From Myxococcus guangdongensis (GTDB lineage: Bacteria; Myxococcota; Myxococcia; Myxococcales; Myxococcaceae), in assembly GCF_024198255.1 (NCBI RefSeq), contig NZ_JAJVKW010000001.1:310001-374000 (forward strand): DNA of 64,000 nt, given 5' to 3'. Both the position numbers and the translations under genes were made by a program. Shown here one piece after another: positions 8,606-17,526 of the stretch (positions are counted from its first letter, which is position 1; every line of letters starts with the position of its first letter). A model generated the notes under the pieces. It was not told the DNA's origin, made no database searches, and worked only from the letters and a program-made list of their open reading frames with translations.

Positions 8606-8765
8606 ACTTGACAAGGTGCGTCGACCAGCGCTCGAAACGCACACTGGAGCGAGAACAAAGCACAACGATTACATGTGGTTGCACAGGCTCGATGGCGGTC
8701 CGACAGATGGAGGACGGCTGTTCCGTCGCCGGCCGCACAGGGGAAGCGCGGTCGAAAAACGCTGA

Positions 8766-8791
8766 TTGCAAATCGGTAAATCGATTTGCAA
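8766..8791. promoter_or_regulatory. Operator-like inverted repeat TTGCAAATCG-N6-CGATTTGCAA
   Basis: Two perfect 10-base arms with a 6-base spacer lie 65-90 bp upstream of the XRE/ScfR-type regulator gene. The right arm runs on as TTTGCAAAGT, closely resembling the TTTGCAAAGT half of the published RamB box of Corynebacterium glutamicum. RamB belongs to the same protein family as the product of the downstream gene. Autoregulation is the simplest reading. Confidence 0.6.
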
Positions 8792-8855
8792 AGTGGTTGA
8801 AAGGGTCCGTGAGGCGCGAGGGCCAGGCGCGCCCTGCGGTGGACTCGACTCAGCC

Positions 8856-10499
8856 ATGAACGACAACGCACTGAACGCCAACGTGGGCCTGAAGCTTCGG
8901 GGTCTGCGGCTCGCCCGCAACATCAAGCAGGCCGACGCGGCGAAGGATTTGGGGGTCTCCCCCGCCTACTTGAACCTCATCGAGAAGGGGAAGCGCGTGA
9001 TGCCCTTCCCGCTGCTCTGGAAGGCGCTGCGCTACTTCGACCAGGACCCCGAGCAGTTCATGTCCACGCTGGGCGAGGGCCGGGTGGACGAGGCGCTCGC
9101 GAAGCTGCTCGACGAGCCGCTGCTCAAGAGCCTGGACATCGACCCGGAGTCGCTCCAGTCGCTGTCGGCCGAGCCCAAGCTCGCCGGCACCGTGGCCGCG
9201 CTCTTCAACCTCTACAAGAACACGCGCACGCAGCTGGAGAACGTGCTCGCGCAGCTCAACGTGGAGGAGCGCACGCGCACGCAAGGCAGCAGCGCCGGCA
9301 ACGGCACCGTGCCCGGCGTGCGCTTCGACTATTCGCCCTTCGACGAGGTGAGTGACTTCCTCGAGACGCACCGCAACTACTTCCCCGAAATCGAGGAGCA
9401 GGCGGAGGCGCTGCGGCGCGACGTGAGCCTGGAGCGCCAGCTCACCAGCGGGCAGCTGATGCAGCTGTTGGAGAAGCGCTTCGGCTACCGCGTGCTCATC
9501 GACCCTTCGCCCAGCGGCTCGTCCGTGGTGCGGCGGTTGGACCCGGAGGAGCAGACCCTCACGCTGTCGCCGGACCTCACCGAGCAGCCGCTGAAGTTCC
9601 AAATCGCGGCGTCCATCGGCCTGCTCATGTTGGACAGGGAGAAGCTGGTGGAGCGCATCCTCGGCGCGGGGCGCACCCGGCACGGCGAGACGACGCGGCT
9701 CATCAAGGTGAACCTGGCCAACTACTTCGCCGGCGCGCTGATGCTGCCGTACGGGGACTTCTTCAAGGAAGTGCAGCGCACGCGCTACGACGTGGAGCTG
9801 CTGTCGAGCATCTTCGGCTCCACCTACGAGACGGTGGCCCACCGGCTGTGCAACCTGTCGGACCCCAAGCGCCCGGGCATCCCGTTCCACTTCCTGCGCT
9901 CGGACATCGCCGGCAACATCTCCAAGCGCTACAGCGGCACCGGCATCCGCTTCGCCAGCGGCGGCGGCAGCTGCGGCAAGTGGGCCGTGCACCTGGCCTT
10001 CCTCAACCCGTCGCAGCTCACCCGGCAGTATTCGATGATGCCGGACGGCACCACGTACTTCTGCTTCGCCAAGGTGCAGCTGCAGCCGATTGAGGGCTCC
10101 ATCGTCAAGGGCACCGCCTACTCCATCGGCCTGGGCACCCACGCGGAGAACGCCAAGTACCTGGCCTACGGCCTGCCCACCAACGACTTGCGCAAGGATG
10201 CCATCCCCTCCGGCATCTCCTGCCGCTTCTGCGAGCGCACCGACTGCAACCAGCGCGCGGCGGCCAGCTACCGCTTCGCCTTCGCGTTCGACGAGTACAC
10301 GAAGAAGGACTGCTTCTTCTCCCCGCTCTTGGGCTACGAGCAGGCCGACAAGGTGGAGAAGGAGCGCCACGCCGGGGGTGCCCACGGCGCCACTGGAAAT
10401 GGCGGCGGCGCGCCTCCGGGCGTCAATGGCGCTGACCGGAGCGAGAAGCACGATTCGTTGGACAAGGCGGCCCGGCGCCGCAAGGGTGGCGACGCGTGA
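8856..10499 (+). CDS. ScfR/RamB-like XRE regulator with ImmA/IrrE and DUF2083 domains
   Basis: This 547-residue regulator has an N-terminal XRE helix-turn-helix (residues about 8-62: GLKLRGLRLARNIKQADAAK, then SPAYLNLIEKGKR). A central IrrE/ImmA-like region follows, and then a C-terminal short-chain fatty-acyl regulator domain (DUF2083) with Cys residues in SCRFCERTDCNQR and a GTHAENAKYLAYG motif. This architecture is that of RamB (acetate/glyoxylate control) and related regulators of short-chain acyl-CoA metabolism. The C-terminal tail of about 50 residues is Gly/Lys-rich and disordered. I start at the ATG at 8856; an upstream frame to 8766 would run through the operator. The gene overlaps the next gene by 4 bp (GTGA). 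The metabolite sensed cannot be read here. Confidence 0.88.
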   Translation: MNDNALNANVGLKLRGLRLARNIKQADAAKDLGVSPAYLNLIEKGKRVMPFPLLWKALRYFDQDPEQFMSTLGEGRVDEALAKLLDEPLLKSLDIDPESLQSLSAEPKLAGTVAALFNLYKNTRTQLENVLAQLNVEERTRTQGSSAGNGTVPGVRFDYSPFDEVSDFLETHRNYFPEIEEQAEALRRDVSLERQLTSGQLMQLLEKRFGYRVLIDPSPSGSSVVRRLDPEEQTLTLSPDLTEQPLKFQIAASIGLLMLDREKLVERILGAGRTRHGETTRLIKVNLANYFAGALMLPYGDFFKEVQRTRYDVELLSSIFGSTYETVAHRLCNLSDPKRPGIPFHFLRSDIAGNISKRYSGTGIRFASGGGSCGKWAVHLAFLNPSQLTRQYSMMPDGTTYFCFAKVQLQPIEGSIVKGTAYSIGLGTHAENAKYLAYGLPTNDLRKDAIPSGISCRFCERTDCNQRAAASYRFAFAFDEYTKKDCFFSPLLGYEQADKVEKERHAGGAHGATGNGGGAPPGVNGADRSEKHDSLDKAARRRKGGDA

Positions 10500-11374
10500 G
10501 CATGCACCCGCCCGAAGACACCGAACGCGCCCATCTGCTGGAGGCGCTCCAGAAGCAGAAGAACCAGCTGGCCACCCTGCGCATCACCGGCACGCCCACC
10601 ACCGTGGGCCAGTCGCTGGTGAGCCTGGCGGAGCTGCACGGCCTGCTCGAGGACCACGCCGCCAGCCGCCAGTGCTACGAGGAGGCGCTCGGGATGTTCC
10701 AGGAGGCCGGCTACAAGCCGGGCCTGGCCCAGGCGTACTTCGGCATGGGCGTGGCGAAGGCGAACTTCGAGGACCACCGCGGCGCGCTGGAGCTCATCGC
10801 CAAGGCGGCGATGCTCTTCAACGAGACGAAGGATCGCGAGGGCGAGGCGATGTGCCGCGCCTGCGTCGGCGAGTCCCTGCGCGCGCTGGGCCAGCCCGAG
10901 GCCGCCGAGGAGAAGTACCAGGAGGCGCTCATCCTCTACCGCCAGACGCGCAACACCGGGCGCACGGCGCGGCTGCTGCTCGACATCGGCGACATCCGCA
11001 TGGAGAAGGCCGAGTACGAGCCGGCCCGGAAGCGCTTCCTCGAGGCGATTCCCCTGCTGGAGCAGGGCGATGACAGCGAGGCGCTCGCGCTGGGTCACCT
11101 GCTGCTCGGCGAGTCCGAGGGGCTCTTGGGCCACCACGAGGGCGCGCGCTCGCACCTGCTGCGCGCGGTGGAGCTGTACCAGGAGCTGCACGACCACGTG
11201 CACGAGGCGCGAGCCCGGTGGGATTTGGGCCTGTCCTGCTACTACACGCAGGACCTCCCCGCGGCCCGTGAGCAGTTGGAGGCCGTGCTGCCGCTCTACG
11301 AGGAGCAGGGGCGCATGGACGAGGTCACCAAGGTGCGCAACATCCTCGCCCACTTCGCCGCCCGGGGCGCCTGA
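10496..11374 (+). CDS. Tetratricopeptide-repeat protein coupled to the ScfR-like regulator
   Basis: This protein of about 292 residues is composed mostly of TPR units from about residue 25 to the end. Examples are ASRQCYEEALGMFQEAG, AYFGMGVAKANFEDHRGALE, AAEEKYQEALILYRQ and AARKRFL-type helices. It has no signal peptide or membrane segment. The GTG at 10496 overlaps the regulator stop by 4 bases; an ATG at 10502 is an alternative start two codons later. Such coupling suggests that the TPR protein acts with the regulator, for example as a scaffold or co-sensor. The TPR family by itself gives no biochemical role. Confidence 0.85.
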   Translation: MSMHPPEDTERAHLLEALQKQKNQLATLRITGTPTTVGQSLVSLAELHGLLEDHAASRQCYEEALGMFQEAGYKPGLAQAYFGMGVAKANFEDHRGALELIAKAAMLFNETKDREGEAMCRACVGESLRALGQPEAAEEKYQEALILYRQTRNTGRTARLLLDIGDIRMEKAEYEPARKRFLEAIPLLEQGDDSEALALGHLLLGESEGLLGHHEGARSHLLRAVELYQELHDHVHEARARWDLGLSCYYTQDLPAAREQLEAVLPLYEEQGRMDEVTKVRNILAHFAARGA

Positions 11375-11401
11375 AGCGCCCTCCGCCTCACGGGTGCCGC
11401 A

Positions 11402-11842
11402 TCAGGCCTGGATGCCGGCACCCACCGCCAGGGCCAACAGGCCCAGCACCCCCGCGGCCATGACGGCGTAGCGCCACTCGCCGCGCAGGCCCAACAGCGT
11501 GCCCGCCACGCCCAGCCGCGCCACCGGCGTCACCAGGAGCAGCGACGCCGCCGCCTTGCGCAATTGGTCGATGGCGACGTGCGTGCTCTCCGAGCCCGGC
11601 AGCGCCTCCAGTCCCAGTGACAGCATGAACATGCCGCCGCTGAGCACCGCGCCCACGCGCAACACGCGGGCAATCCACCGATCTCCCGCCAGCGCCCTGT
11701 CGCGCACGCGCGTGGTGCTCGGCGCGGGGGCCTCCAGGGTGCTCGCGGTGACGGGCTCCGACTCCAGCTCCGGCGCCCCCTCCGCGGCCGGAGCGGGCGT
11801 CGCCACCACCGCGTTGTGCGCGAGCCTCGCGGGGTCCGCCAT
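11402..11842 (-). CDS. DUF1634 membrane protein
   Basis: This protein of about 146 residues has a disordered Ala/Pro/Glu-rich N-terminus and three hydrophobic segments: VLRVGAVLSGGMFMLSLGL, the central SLLLVTPVARLGVAGTLLG, and YAVMAAGVLGLLALAVGAG. This is the layout of DUF1634, a small inner-membrane family usually encoded beside TauE/SafE anion exporters, as here. I start at the ATG at 11842, beyond the TauE stop at 11890; an ATG at 11932 would overlap the TauE gene by 43 bp. The probable role is as an accessory subunit of the adjacent exporter. Confidence 0.8.
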   Translation of the reverse strand: MADPARLAHNAVVATPAPAAEGAPELESEPVTASTLEAPAPSTTRVRDRALAGDRWIARVLRVGAVLSGGMFMLSLGLEALPGSESTHVAIDQLRKAAASLLLVTPVARLGVAGTLLGLRGEWRYAVMAAGVLGLLALAVGAGIQA

Positions 11843-11889
11843 CACCGCTGTGACTGTTGGAGGTTCTTCTCCGTCCGGGTCCTCACCCC

Positions 11890-12672
11890 TCACTCCCAGA
11901 TGCTCGGCCACAGTCCCGCCCCTCCCTTCCACAACATCTGCCCCGCCACCGTCAGCAGCACCAGCGCGAACAGCCGCTTGAGCACCGCCGTGGGGACCTT
12001 CGGCATCAACCGACTGCCGACGTAGGCGCCCGCCAACACCCCCACCACCAACGGCGACACCAGCCCCAGCTTGAGGTGTCCGCGCAGCGCGTACGCGGCC
12101 ACGCTGGCCGCGCCCGTCACGCCAATCATCAGGTTGCTGGTGGCGCTGGCCACCTTGAAGGGCACGTGCATGCCGTAGCTCATCAACGGCACCTTCAGCG
12201 GCCCGCCGCCGACGCCCAGCAGCGCGGACAACCCGCCGGCCACGAACGAGCCGGAGATGCCCAGCGGGTAGTTCGTCGGCTGGTAGTCATCCAGCGTCGC
12301 CGGCTCGCGCCGGGGCGAGCGCAGCAGGAGTATCTGCAGCGCGACGTAGAGCGTGAACAGGCCGAACACCACCGCCACCATGGCCGGCGCGATGAGCGCG
12401 GCGACGAGGCCACCCGCGATGGCGCCCAGCACCGTGGCCAGCTCCAGCGTCAGGCCCAGCCGGATGTCACTCAGGTGATTGTCCACGTAGCCGGCGGCGG
12501 CGGCGCACGAGTTGGCCACCACGCACATGAGGCTCGCCGGCACCGCCTCCTCCAGCGGCAGCCCGAAGCCCAGCACCAGCGCGGGCACCAGCACGATGCC
12601 GCCTCCGATGCCGAGCATCGCGCCCAACGTCCCCGCGAGCCCGCCCACCACCATGAGGAGAAGTACCGTCAT
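11890..12672 (-). CDS. TauE/SafE family sulfite/organosulfonate exporter
   Basis: This 260-residue inner-membrane protein has about eight hydrophobic segments in two homologous halves. Each half carries the TauE glycine motif: MLGIGGGIVLVPALVL near residue 18 and LLGVGGGPLKVPLM near residue 165. The family moves sulfite, sulfonates or other small anions; the substrate cannot be told from sequence. The ATG at 12672 is preferred over a 15-codon extension lacking hydrophobic character. It forms an operon with the downstream DUF1634 gene. Confidence 0.88.
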   Translation of the reverse strand: MTVLLLMVVGGLAGTLGAMLGIGGGIVLVPALVLGFGLPLEEAVPASLMCVVANSCAAAAGYVDNHLSDIRLGLTLELATVLGAIAGGLVAALIAPAMVAVVFGLFTLYVALQILLLRSPRREPATLDDYQPTNYPLGISGSFVAGGLSALLGVGGGPLKVPLMSYGMHVPFKVASATSNLMIGVTGAASVAAYALRGHLKLGLVSPLVVGVLAGAYVGSRLMPKVPTAVLKRLFALVLLTVAGQMLWKGGAGLWPSIWE

Positions 12673-12798
12673 TCCTCTACGAGGATAGGAGCGGTGCCCC
12701 GTCGCGCACAGCGGCATTCCCCGACGGCAGGCAGGCTCGGCAGGACGGTTGCTCTGCCCGCGAAACGTCCTCTCACCGCAGGGCCGGGGGCCGGTGCG

Positions 12799-13692
12799 TC
12801 AAGCCGCGCGAACCCCCAGCGTCCCCTCGGGGAACGCCTCCAGGAAGCGCGCCCGCGTGCGAGGCGTGAAGGTGCCCCTGGCCATGTAGCCGTGCAACCT
12901 CCGAAGGACTCCACGCGCCGACTCCAGCGCACCTTCGACCTCCTGCGCGAAGTCGAAGGTGTCGTTGCGATACAGCTCCTGGAAGGACAGTCGGGCGAAG
13001 GCGGGCAGCGCGCGCGTGCGGCCCACGGGGCTGGAGAGGAAGAGTCCGGAGACGTACAGCCCGCGCACCCAGCCATCCACGTCCGACTTGGAGGGCGCCT
13101 GTCCCACGCGCTCCTGCGAGGACAGGCGCACCAGCTCGTAGATGCCCCGGCCGATGCCGCGCCATGGGAAGCCCGGGCTCTTCACCACCTGACACTTCTC
13201 GCGCAACCGGGGCGTGCCGAGCAGGTCCACGCCGTGCAGCTCGCGCAGGTAGAAGAGCGTCTGCGCCCACTCGATGTCGCGGTGCGCCGCCAGCGCCCGC
13301 TCCCCCCGTCGGCGGTGTCTCACCACCAACTGGTCGACGATGGGATGCAGCCGGCGGTCCATGCACAGGTGCGTGAAGTAGCCGGACAGCAGGGCCAGTC
13401 CCGGCTCGGTGCCCACCAGCGCGCCCGTGGCGACCAGCTCCGCCATCTTCAGGCCGAAGCCCACCGGCGCGCGCTCGTGGTACAGCCGCGAGAAGAGCGG
13501 CATCTCGCGCTCGGGCAGGAAGGCCGCGAGCCCTCCACGGACGCCCTCGCACAGGGGCAGGTCCGGCAGCGCCGCGCCGAAGCGCGCGTAAGGCAGGTCC
13601 TCCGAGAGCGCACGCACCCACTCCGGAGGCAGCTCTCCGGGGTTGGCGGCCAACCGTTCGATGGCGGTCAGATGCATCAGCAAGGTGGGCAT
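12799..13692 (-). CDS. Zinc-dependent phospholipase-C-like protein
   Basis: From M-P-T-L-L-M-H at 13692 this is a 297-residue protein. An early His (MHLTAIERL), an A-x-F-G-A-A-L-P-D-L segment near residue 40 and SGYFTHLCMDRRLHP near 105 give the spaced His/Asp ligands expected of the zinc-dependent phospholipase C-like (Zn_dep_PLPC) fold, seen in proteins that begin MPxxxxH. No signal peptide is evident. Biochemical activity is uncertain; the assignment rests on the H/D pattern. It is convergent with the TauE operon region and divergent from pepA. Confidence 0.55.
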   Translation of the reverse strand: MPTLLMHLTAIERLAANPGELPPEWVRALSEDLPYARFGAALPDLPLCEGVRGGLAAFLPEREMPLFSRLYHERAPVGFGLKMAELVATGALVGTEPGLALLSGYFTHLCMDRRLHPIVDQLVVRHRRRGERALAAHRDIEWAQTLFYLRELHGVDLLGTPRLREKCQVVKSPGFPWRGIGRGIYELVRLSSQERVGQAPSKSDVDGWVRGLYVSGLFLSSPVGRTRALPAFARLSFQELYRNDTFDFAQEVEGALESARGVLRRLHGYMARGTFTPRTRARFLEAFPEGTLGVRAA

Positions 13693-13824
13693 TGCCTGAC
13701 TGCTACCCAGCCCCTCGCGGCAATGCAACGCTCGAATGAAATCCAACGCTTTGCGTGCAACAGGGCGGGCGTTACAGTCCGCCGCCTTTCGTCTTCCCTC
13801 ATCCGTTCAGGAGTCCATCGGCCC

Positions 13825-15417
13825 ATGAATTTCTCCTTCGTCTCCGGCGACGCCTCCCTTGCGAATGGCGAGCTGCTCGTCATCCCGCTCTTCGAGGGTG
13901 AGCTGGGTGAGGGCGCCCCGGCGGGTCTCGCCGCGGCGGACAGCGCGCTGGAGGGCCGCCTGCGCGGCGCCGCCACCCAGGAGGGCTTCAAGGCGAAGGC
14001 GGACCAGTCCCTGGTGATGCACACCCTCGGCCGCATCCCGGCGGGCCGGGTGCTGCTGTTGGGCCTGGGCAGCCGCGCGCGCTTCCAGCCGGAGGTGCTG
14101 CGGCTGGCCGCCGGGCGCGCGGCGAAGACGGCGCAGCGGCTGAAGGTGGCCTCGCTCGTCATGGCGCTCCCCGTCACGGACGCTCAGGCGGACGCGGCGC
14201 GCGCGGTGGTGGAGGGGCTGGAGCTGGGCGCGTACAAGTTCGACAAGTACAAGTCCTCCGCGCGCGAGGAGAAGGGCGCGAAGAAGCCCGTCAAGGTGTC
14301 GCTGGTGCTGCCCGAGGGCGTGGAGAAGTCGCGCGAGCTCGAGGACGCGCTCGCGCTGGGCAAGCGCGTGGCCGAGGCGGCCAACTGGGCGCGGGACCTG
14401 GTGAACGAGCCGCCCAACGCGGTGACGCCCACGGTGCTGGCCGAGGCGGCGCGCAAGTCCGCCAAGGAGCACGGGCTCAAAATCACCATCGGCGGCCAGC
14501 GCGAAATCGAGAAGCTGCGGATGGGCATGTTCCTGGGCGTCACGGCCGGGAGCACCGAGGAGCCCCGGCTCATCCACGTGGAGTACACGCCGAAGAACGC
14601 GCGCGACGCGAAGCGGCCTCCGCTGGCGCTGGTGGGCAAGGCGATCACCTTCGACTCGGGCGGCCTGTCGCTCAAGCCCACCGAGGGCATGGTGGACATG
14701 AAGACGGACATGGCGGGCTCGGCCGCGGTGCTGGGCGCCATGCAGGTCATCGCGCAGCTCAAGCCGCCCTTCCCCGTGCACGCCTTCATCGGCGCGTGCG
14801 AGAACATGCCGGCCGGCAACGCGTACAAGCCCGGTGACATCCTCACGTCGCGGCTGGGCAAGACGGTGGAGATCACCAACACGGACGCCGAGGGCCGGCT
14901 GGTGCTGGGCGACATGCTGACGTGGGCGTGCGAGCACAAGCCGTCCGCCGTCATCGACCTGGCCACGCTCACGGGCGCGTGCATCGTCGCGCTGGGCAAC
15001 TACATCGTCGGCGCCTTCGGTGACGACGACGACACCGTCAACCAGGTGCTCCAGTCCGCGCGCACCGCGGGCGAGGAGATGTGGCGCCTGCCGGTGAGCG
15101 AGCTGCAGAAGGACGCGCTGCGCTCCGAGGTCGCCGACATGAAGAACTCCGGCGAGCGCTGGGGCGGCTCCATCAACGCCGCGCTGTTCCTCAAGGAGTT
15201 CGTCGGCGACACGCCGTGGGTGCACCTGGACATCGCCGGGCCGTCCAACAGCCCCAAGGAGCGCGGCTACCTCTCCAAGGGCGGCACCGGCGTGGGCGTG
15301 CGCACCCTGGTCGAGTGGGTGCGGCTGCGCGCGCAGACGCAGGGCGACGAGGTGGCCGAGGCCCCCGCGAAGCCCGCTCGCACGACGCGCGCCGCGAAGA
15401 AGCCCGCGCGCGGCTGA
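13825..15417 (+). CDS. pepA: Cytosol (leucyl) aminopeptidase, M17 family
   Basis: This 530-residue dimetal aminopeptidase removes N-terminal residues from peptides in the cytoplasm. The M17 core is complete: GKAITFDSGGLSLKP with the metal and catalytic Lys/Asp region, DMAGSAAVLGAM, then the signature NTDAEGRLVLGD, and C-terminal DIAGPSNS and GGTGVGVRTLVEW. The N-terminal macro-like domain occupies residues 1-170. A basic Ala/Lys/Arg tail (KPARTTRAAKKPARG) of about 20 residues extends beyond the usual end and may bind nucleic acid; E. coli PepA also binds DNA, though by other surfaces. The start at 13825 follows an AGGAG-like site. Confidence 0.95.
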   Translation: MNFSFVSGDASLANGELLVIPLFEGELGEGAPAGLAAADSALEGRLRGAATQEGFKAKADQSLVMHTLGRIPAGRVLLLGLGSRARFQPEVLRLAAGRAAKTAQRLKVASLVMALPVTDAQADAARAVVEGLELGAYKFDKYKSSAREEKGAKKPVKVSLVLPEGVEKSRELEDALALGKRVAEAANWARDLVNEPPNAVTPTVLAEAARKSAKEHGLKITIGGQREIEKLRMGMFLGVTAGSTEEPRLIHVEYTPKNARDAKRPPLALVGKAITFDSGGLSLKPTEGMVDMKTDMAGSAAVLGAMQVIAQLKPPFPVHAFIGACENMPAGNAYKPGDILTSRLGKTVEITNTDAEGRLVLGDMLTWACEHKPSAVIDLATLTGACIVALGNYIVGAFGDDDDTVNQVLQSARTAGEEMWRLPVSELQKDALRSEVADMKNSGERWGGSINAALFLKEFVGDTPWVHLDIAGPSNSPKERGYLSKGGTGVGVRTLVEWVRLRAQTQGDEVAEAPAKPARTTRAAKKPARG

Positions 15418-15575
15418 CACACCCGTCCGCGGTCTGCCGCGGGCCCCACGTCCCCGTGGAGCTCGCGGCGGCCACACGCGGACCGTTCAGGCGCGCGGCG
15501 CTCCGTGAGGCGCGGGTGGGCCAGGGCGCGCCTGTGTCCGGCGCGTGGGGAGCCTCCCGCCGCGCCAGGTGAAGC

Positions 15576-16208
15576 TCAGGGACGCGCGGCCTGGGGCACC
15601 GTCCCCGGGAGCGGCTTCTTGCGCTCGGGCAGCGGCCGGATGCCCTGGATGAGGGCCTCCACGTTCTGGATGTCACTCGCGGGCGCCAGCGCGGGCCAGG
15701 TGGCGAGCATCATCAGCACGCGGCCCGCCTGGCCCTCTCGCACCGCGACGCGGCCGTGCACGCCGTCCCCCACCTGGAAGTCGAAGCCCACCGCCTTGTC
15801 CGACAGCGCGAGCGGCACCGGGTCCGTGGTGGTGAAGCCCGGCTGCTGACGCAGGCCCTCCGCGAGCCGCTCGGCGAACTGGGTGGGGGACACCACCTCC
15901 GGCGCCACCTGGAGCACCACCTGCGCACCCGACGGTGGGTGACGCAGGACGACGGGAATCGCCAGGCCCTCCGGCGTGCGCTCGTTCGTCACGTCCAGCT
16001 GCCAGTCGTCGCTGGGGCGGATGATTTCGAACCCCAACTCCTCGTCGACGTAGGGCCCGGACACGGACGCCGTCTGCGCCGCCACCGGGGGCCCGGAGCC
16101 GCCCGTGCCCGGCTCCGTCGCCGCGTCGGCCTTCACGGCCTGGCGCGAGCCACTGCACGCCGTGCCCACCAACAGGAAACCCCACGCCAGCTTCCGCAGA
16201 ACACCCAT
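15576..16208 (-). CDS. Hypothetical lipoprotein, PsbP/DcrB-like fold possible
   Basis: From the ATG at 16208 the 210-residue product has a lipoprotein signal ending V-G-T-A-C (Cys 18), then a disordered Ala/Thr/Gly linker. A single domain follows that begins YVDEELGFEIIRP and continues VVLRHPPSGAQVVLQVAPEV. That pattern of a short membrane-distal beta domain resembles PsbP/DcrB-type lipoproteins. It is the last gene of a minus-strand run (lpxC, DsbA-like, PATAN, lipoprotein). The function is unknown. Confidence 0.75.
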   Translation of the reverse strand: MGVLRKLAWGFLLVGTACSGSRQAVKADAATEPGTGGSGPPVAAQTASVSGPYVDEELGFEIIRPSDDWQLDVTNERTPEGLAIPVVLRHPPSGAQVVLQVAPEVVSPTQFAERLAEGLRQQPGFTTTDPVPLALSDKAVGFDFQVGDGVHGRVAVREGQAGRVLMMLATWPALAPASDIQNVEALIQGIRPLPERKKPLPGTVPQAARP

Positions 16209-16265
16209 GACACGCATCCCCCGACCACCAACGCCGTGGTCGCGAACGTGGGCATGTGGCGCCTG

Positions 16266-17501
16266 CTAGGCCAGCCCTCCCTGCAGGGTGCGGTAGGTGT
16301 TGGACAGCCGCTCGGCCACGTCCGGGGGCAACACGTTGCGCGCGGTGAACAGCGCGTACGACACGATGGCGTCCAGCGCCTCCAGCGTCAGCGCCCGCGC
16401 CACGGCCTCGCCCCCCGAGGCCAGGTTGCCTCGCAGCCGCGTCACGTCCACCCGCCCGTCCGGCCCCAGCACCACGCCGGAGAAAGCATCCTCCAGCCCC
16501 GAGGGCGGCGCGTCGAGGAAGCCACGCATCAGGTCCACGTCCTGCCCCGCGTCGCGCAGCGCGCGGTGGATGAGCGACAACAGCAGGTTGTAGCGCTCCT
16601 CCGCGGACAACAGCTCCCAGGCCATGCCCTCCACCGCGGGCACCGGCGGCACGGGAGGCGCCGCGGGCTTCACCTGGAGGTGACCTCCCCGCACGCACTC
16701 CTCCAGCCACGTGAAGAACGTGTGCCCGCCGCTCTCGCGCACCAGCCGCAGCTCGCCCACCGTCGTGCCCGAGCCCATCCGCTGGAAGAAGCGCTCCTCG
16801 CCCGCGCGCGCGCCAGAAGGCCCCACCTCCACGCGCGTGTCGTCGGGGTAGCGACGCCGCAGCCGCGACAGCTCCTCCGAGCGCTTGATTCCGGTGAGCA
16901 CCAAATCCCGGGTGCGCTCCGGCAGCTTCACCACGTCCGCCATGGGCGCGGGGCCCTCGACGAACAGGAAGCTGCCGTCCGTCAGCTCGAAGAGGCTCAG
17001 CACCACCTCACGCACCACGTACGTCATGGCGCTGTAGAGGTTCGCCTCGGAGACCATGCCCTCGGACGTGAGCACCTGACCGATGCGCCGCGACGGCGTC
17101 ACGCGCGAGAGCGCCTGCGTGAGCTGCGCCTGCGTCACCAGCCCCAACCGCACCAGCACCGCGCCCAGCCGCTCCCAGCGCTCCGTGGACGTCGCGAACA
17201 CCACCTGCCCGTCCCGGAAGGACACCGTCCTGCGAACGGCGCCGTGCTGCACGGCCAACAGGCCGCTGCGGATGCCCGTCAGGACATGGGCAAACACTTC
17301 CTCCACGGACAACGTCCCGAGCGTCCCGGCCAGGAAGCCGGCGAAGCCCGAGGGCTCATGGAGGAGCACCATCCCCTCCGGCCCGTGGAACCAGGCCGAG
17401 AGGGGACGGGAGGAGGACAGGCCCTGGGAAAGCGACTTCTCCAGGTCCAGGGAAGTCGCCTCGCCACCGAGCCGGGGCGTGGCCTTGGGTTTCTGGGCCA
17501 C
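16266..17501 (-). CDS. PATAN (DUF4388) domain protein
   Basis: This 411-residue cytoplasmic protein begins with a DUF4388/PATAN module (residues about 55-110: FAGFLAGTLGTLSVEEVFAHVLTGIRSGLLAV, then RRTVSFRDGQVVFATS). A helical segment resembling the GspE-N/MshEN-type extension follows (LVRLGLVTQAQLTQALSR, then RIGQVLTSEGMVSEANLYSAM). PATAN domains in myxobacteria and cyanobacteria accompany signalling proteins and bind partner regulators. It lies 25 bp after the DsbA-like gene. A second PATAN protein, fused to a receiver domain, is encoded at 27782-28906. Its partner is unknown. Confidence 0.85.
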   Translation of the reverse strand: MAQKPKATPRLGGEATSLDLEKSLSQGLSSSRPLSAWFHGPEGMVLLHEPSGFAGFLAGTLGTLSVEEVFAHVLTGIRSGLLAVQHGAVRRTVSFRDGQVVFATSTERWERLGAVLVRLGLVTQAQLTQALSRVTPSRRIGQVLTSEGMVSEANLYSAMTYVVREVVLSLFELTDGSFLFVEGPAPMADVVKLPERTRDLVLTGIKRSEELSRLRRRYPDDTRVEVGPSGARAGEERFFQRMGSGTTVGELRLVRESGGHTFFTWLEECVRGGHLQVKPAAPPVPPVPAVEGMAWELLSAEERYNLLLSLIHRALRDAGQDVDLMRGFLDAPPSGLEDAFSGVVLGPDGRVDVTRLRGNLASGGEAVARALTLEALDAIVSYALFTARNVLPPDVAERLSNTYRTLQGGLA

Positions 17502-17526
17502 CGCCCGTGCCCTCCGTGCGTCGGGA

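Noticed and set aside
8584..8859. Open frame upstream of the ScfR-like regulator
   Set aside because: It spans the operator palindrome, has no ribosome site, and its composition is unlike coding sequence in the window.
11857..13824. Long plus-strand open frame running in front of pepA
   Set aside because: It is rich in His/Arg/Gln as expected of an antisense frame over GC-rich genes, and it lies opposite the clear TauE, DUF1634 and phospholipase-like genes.
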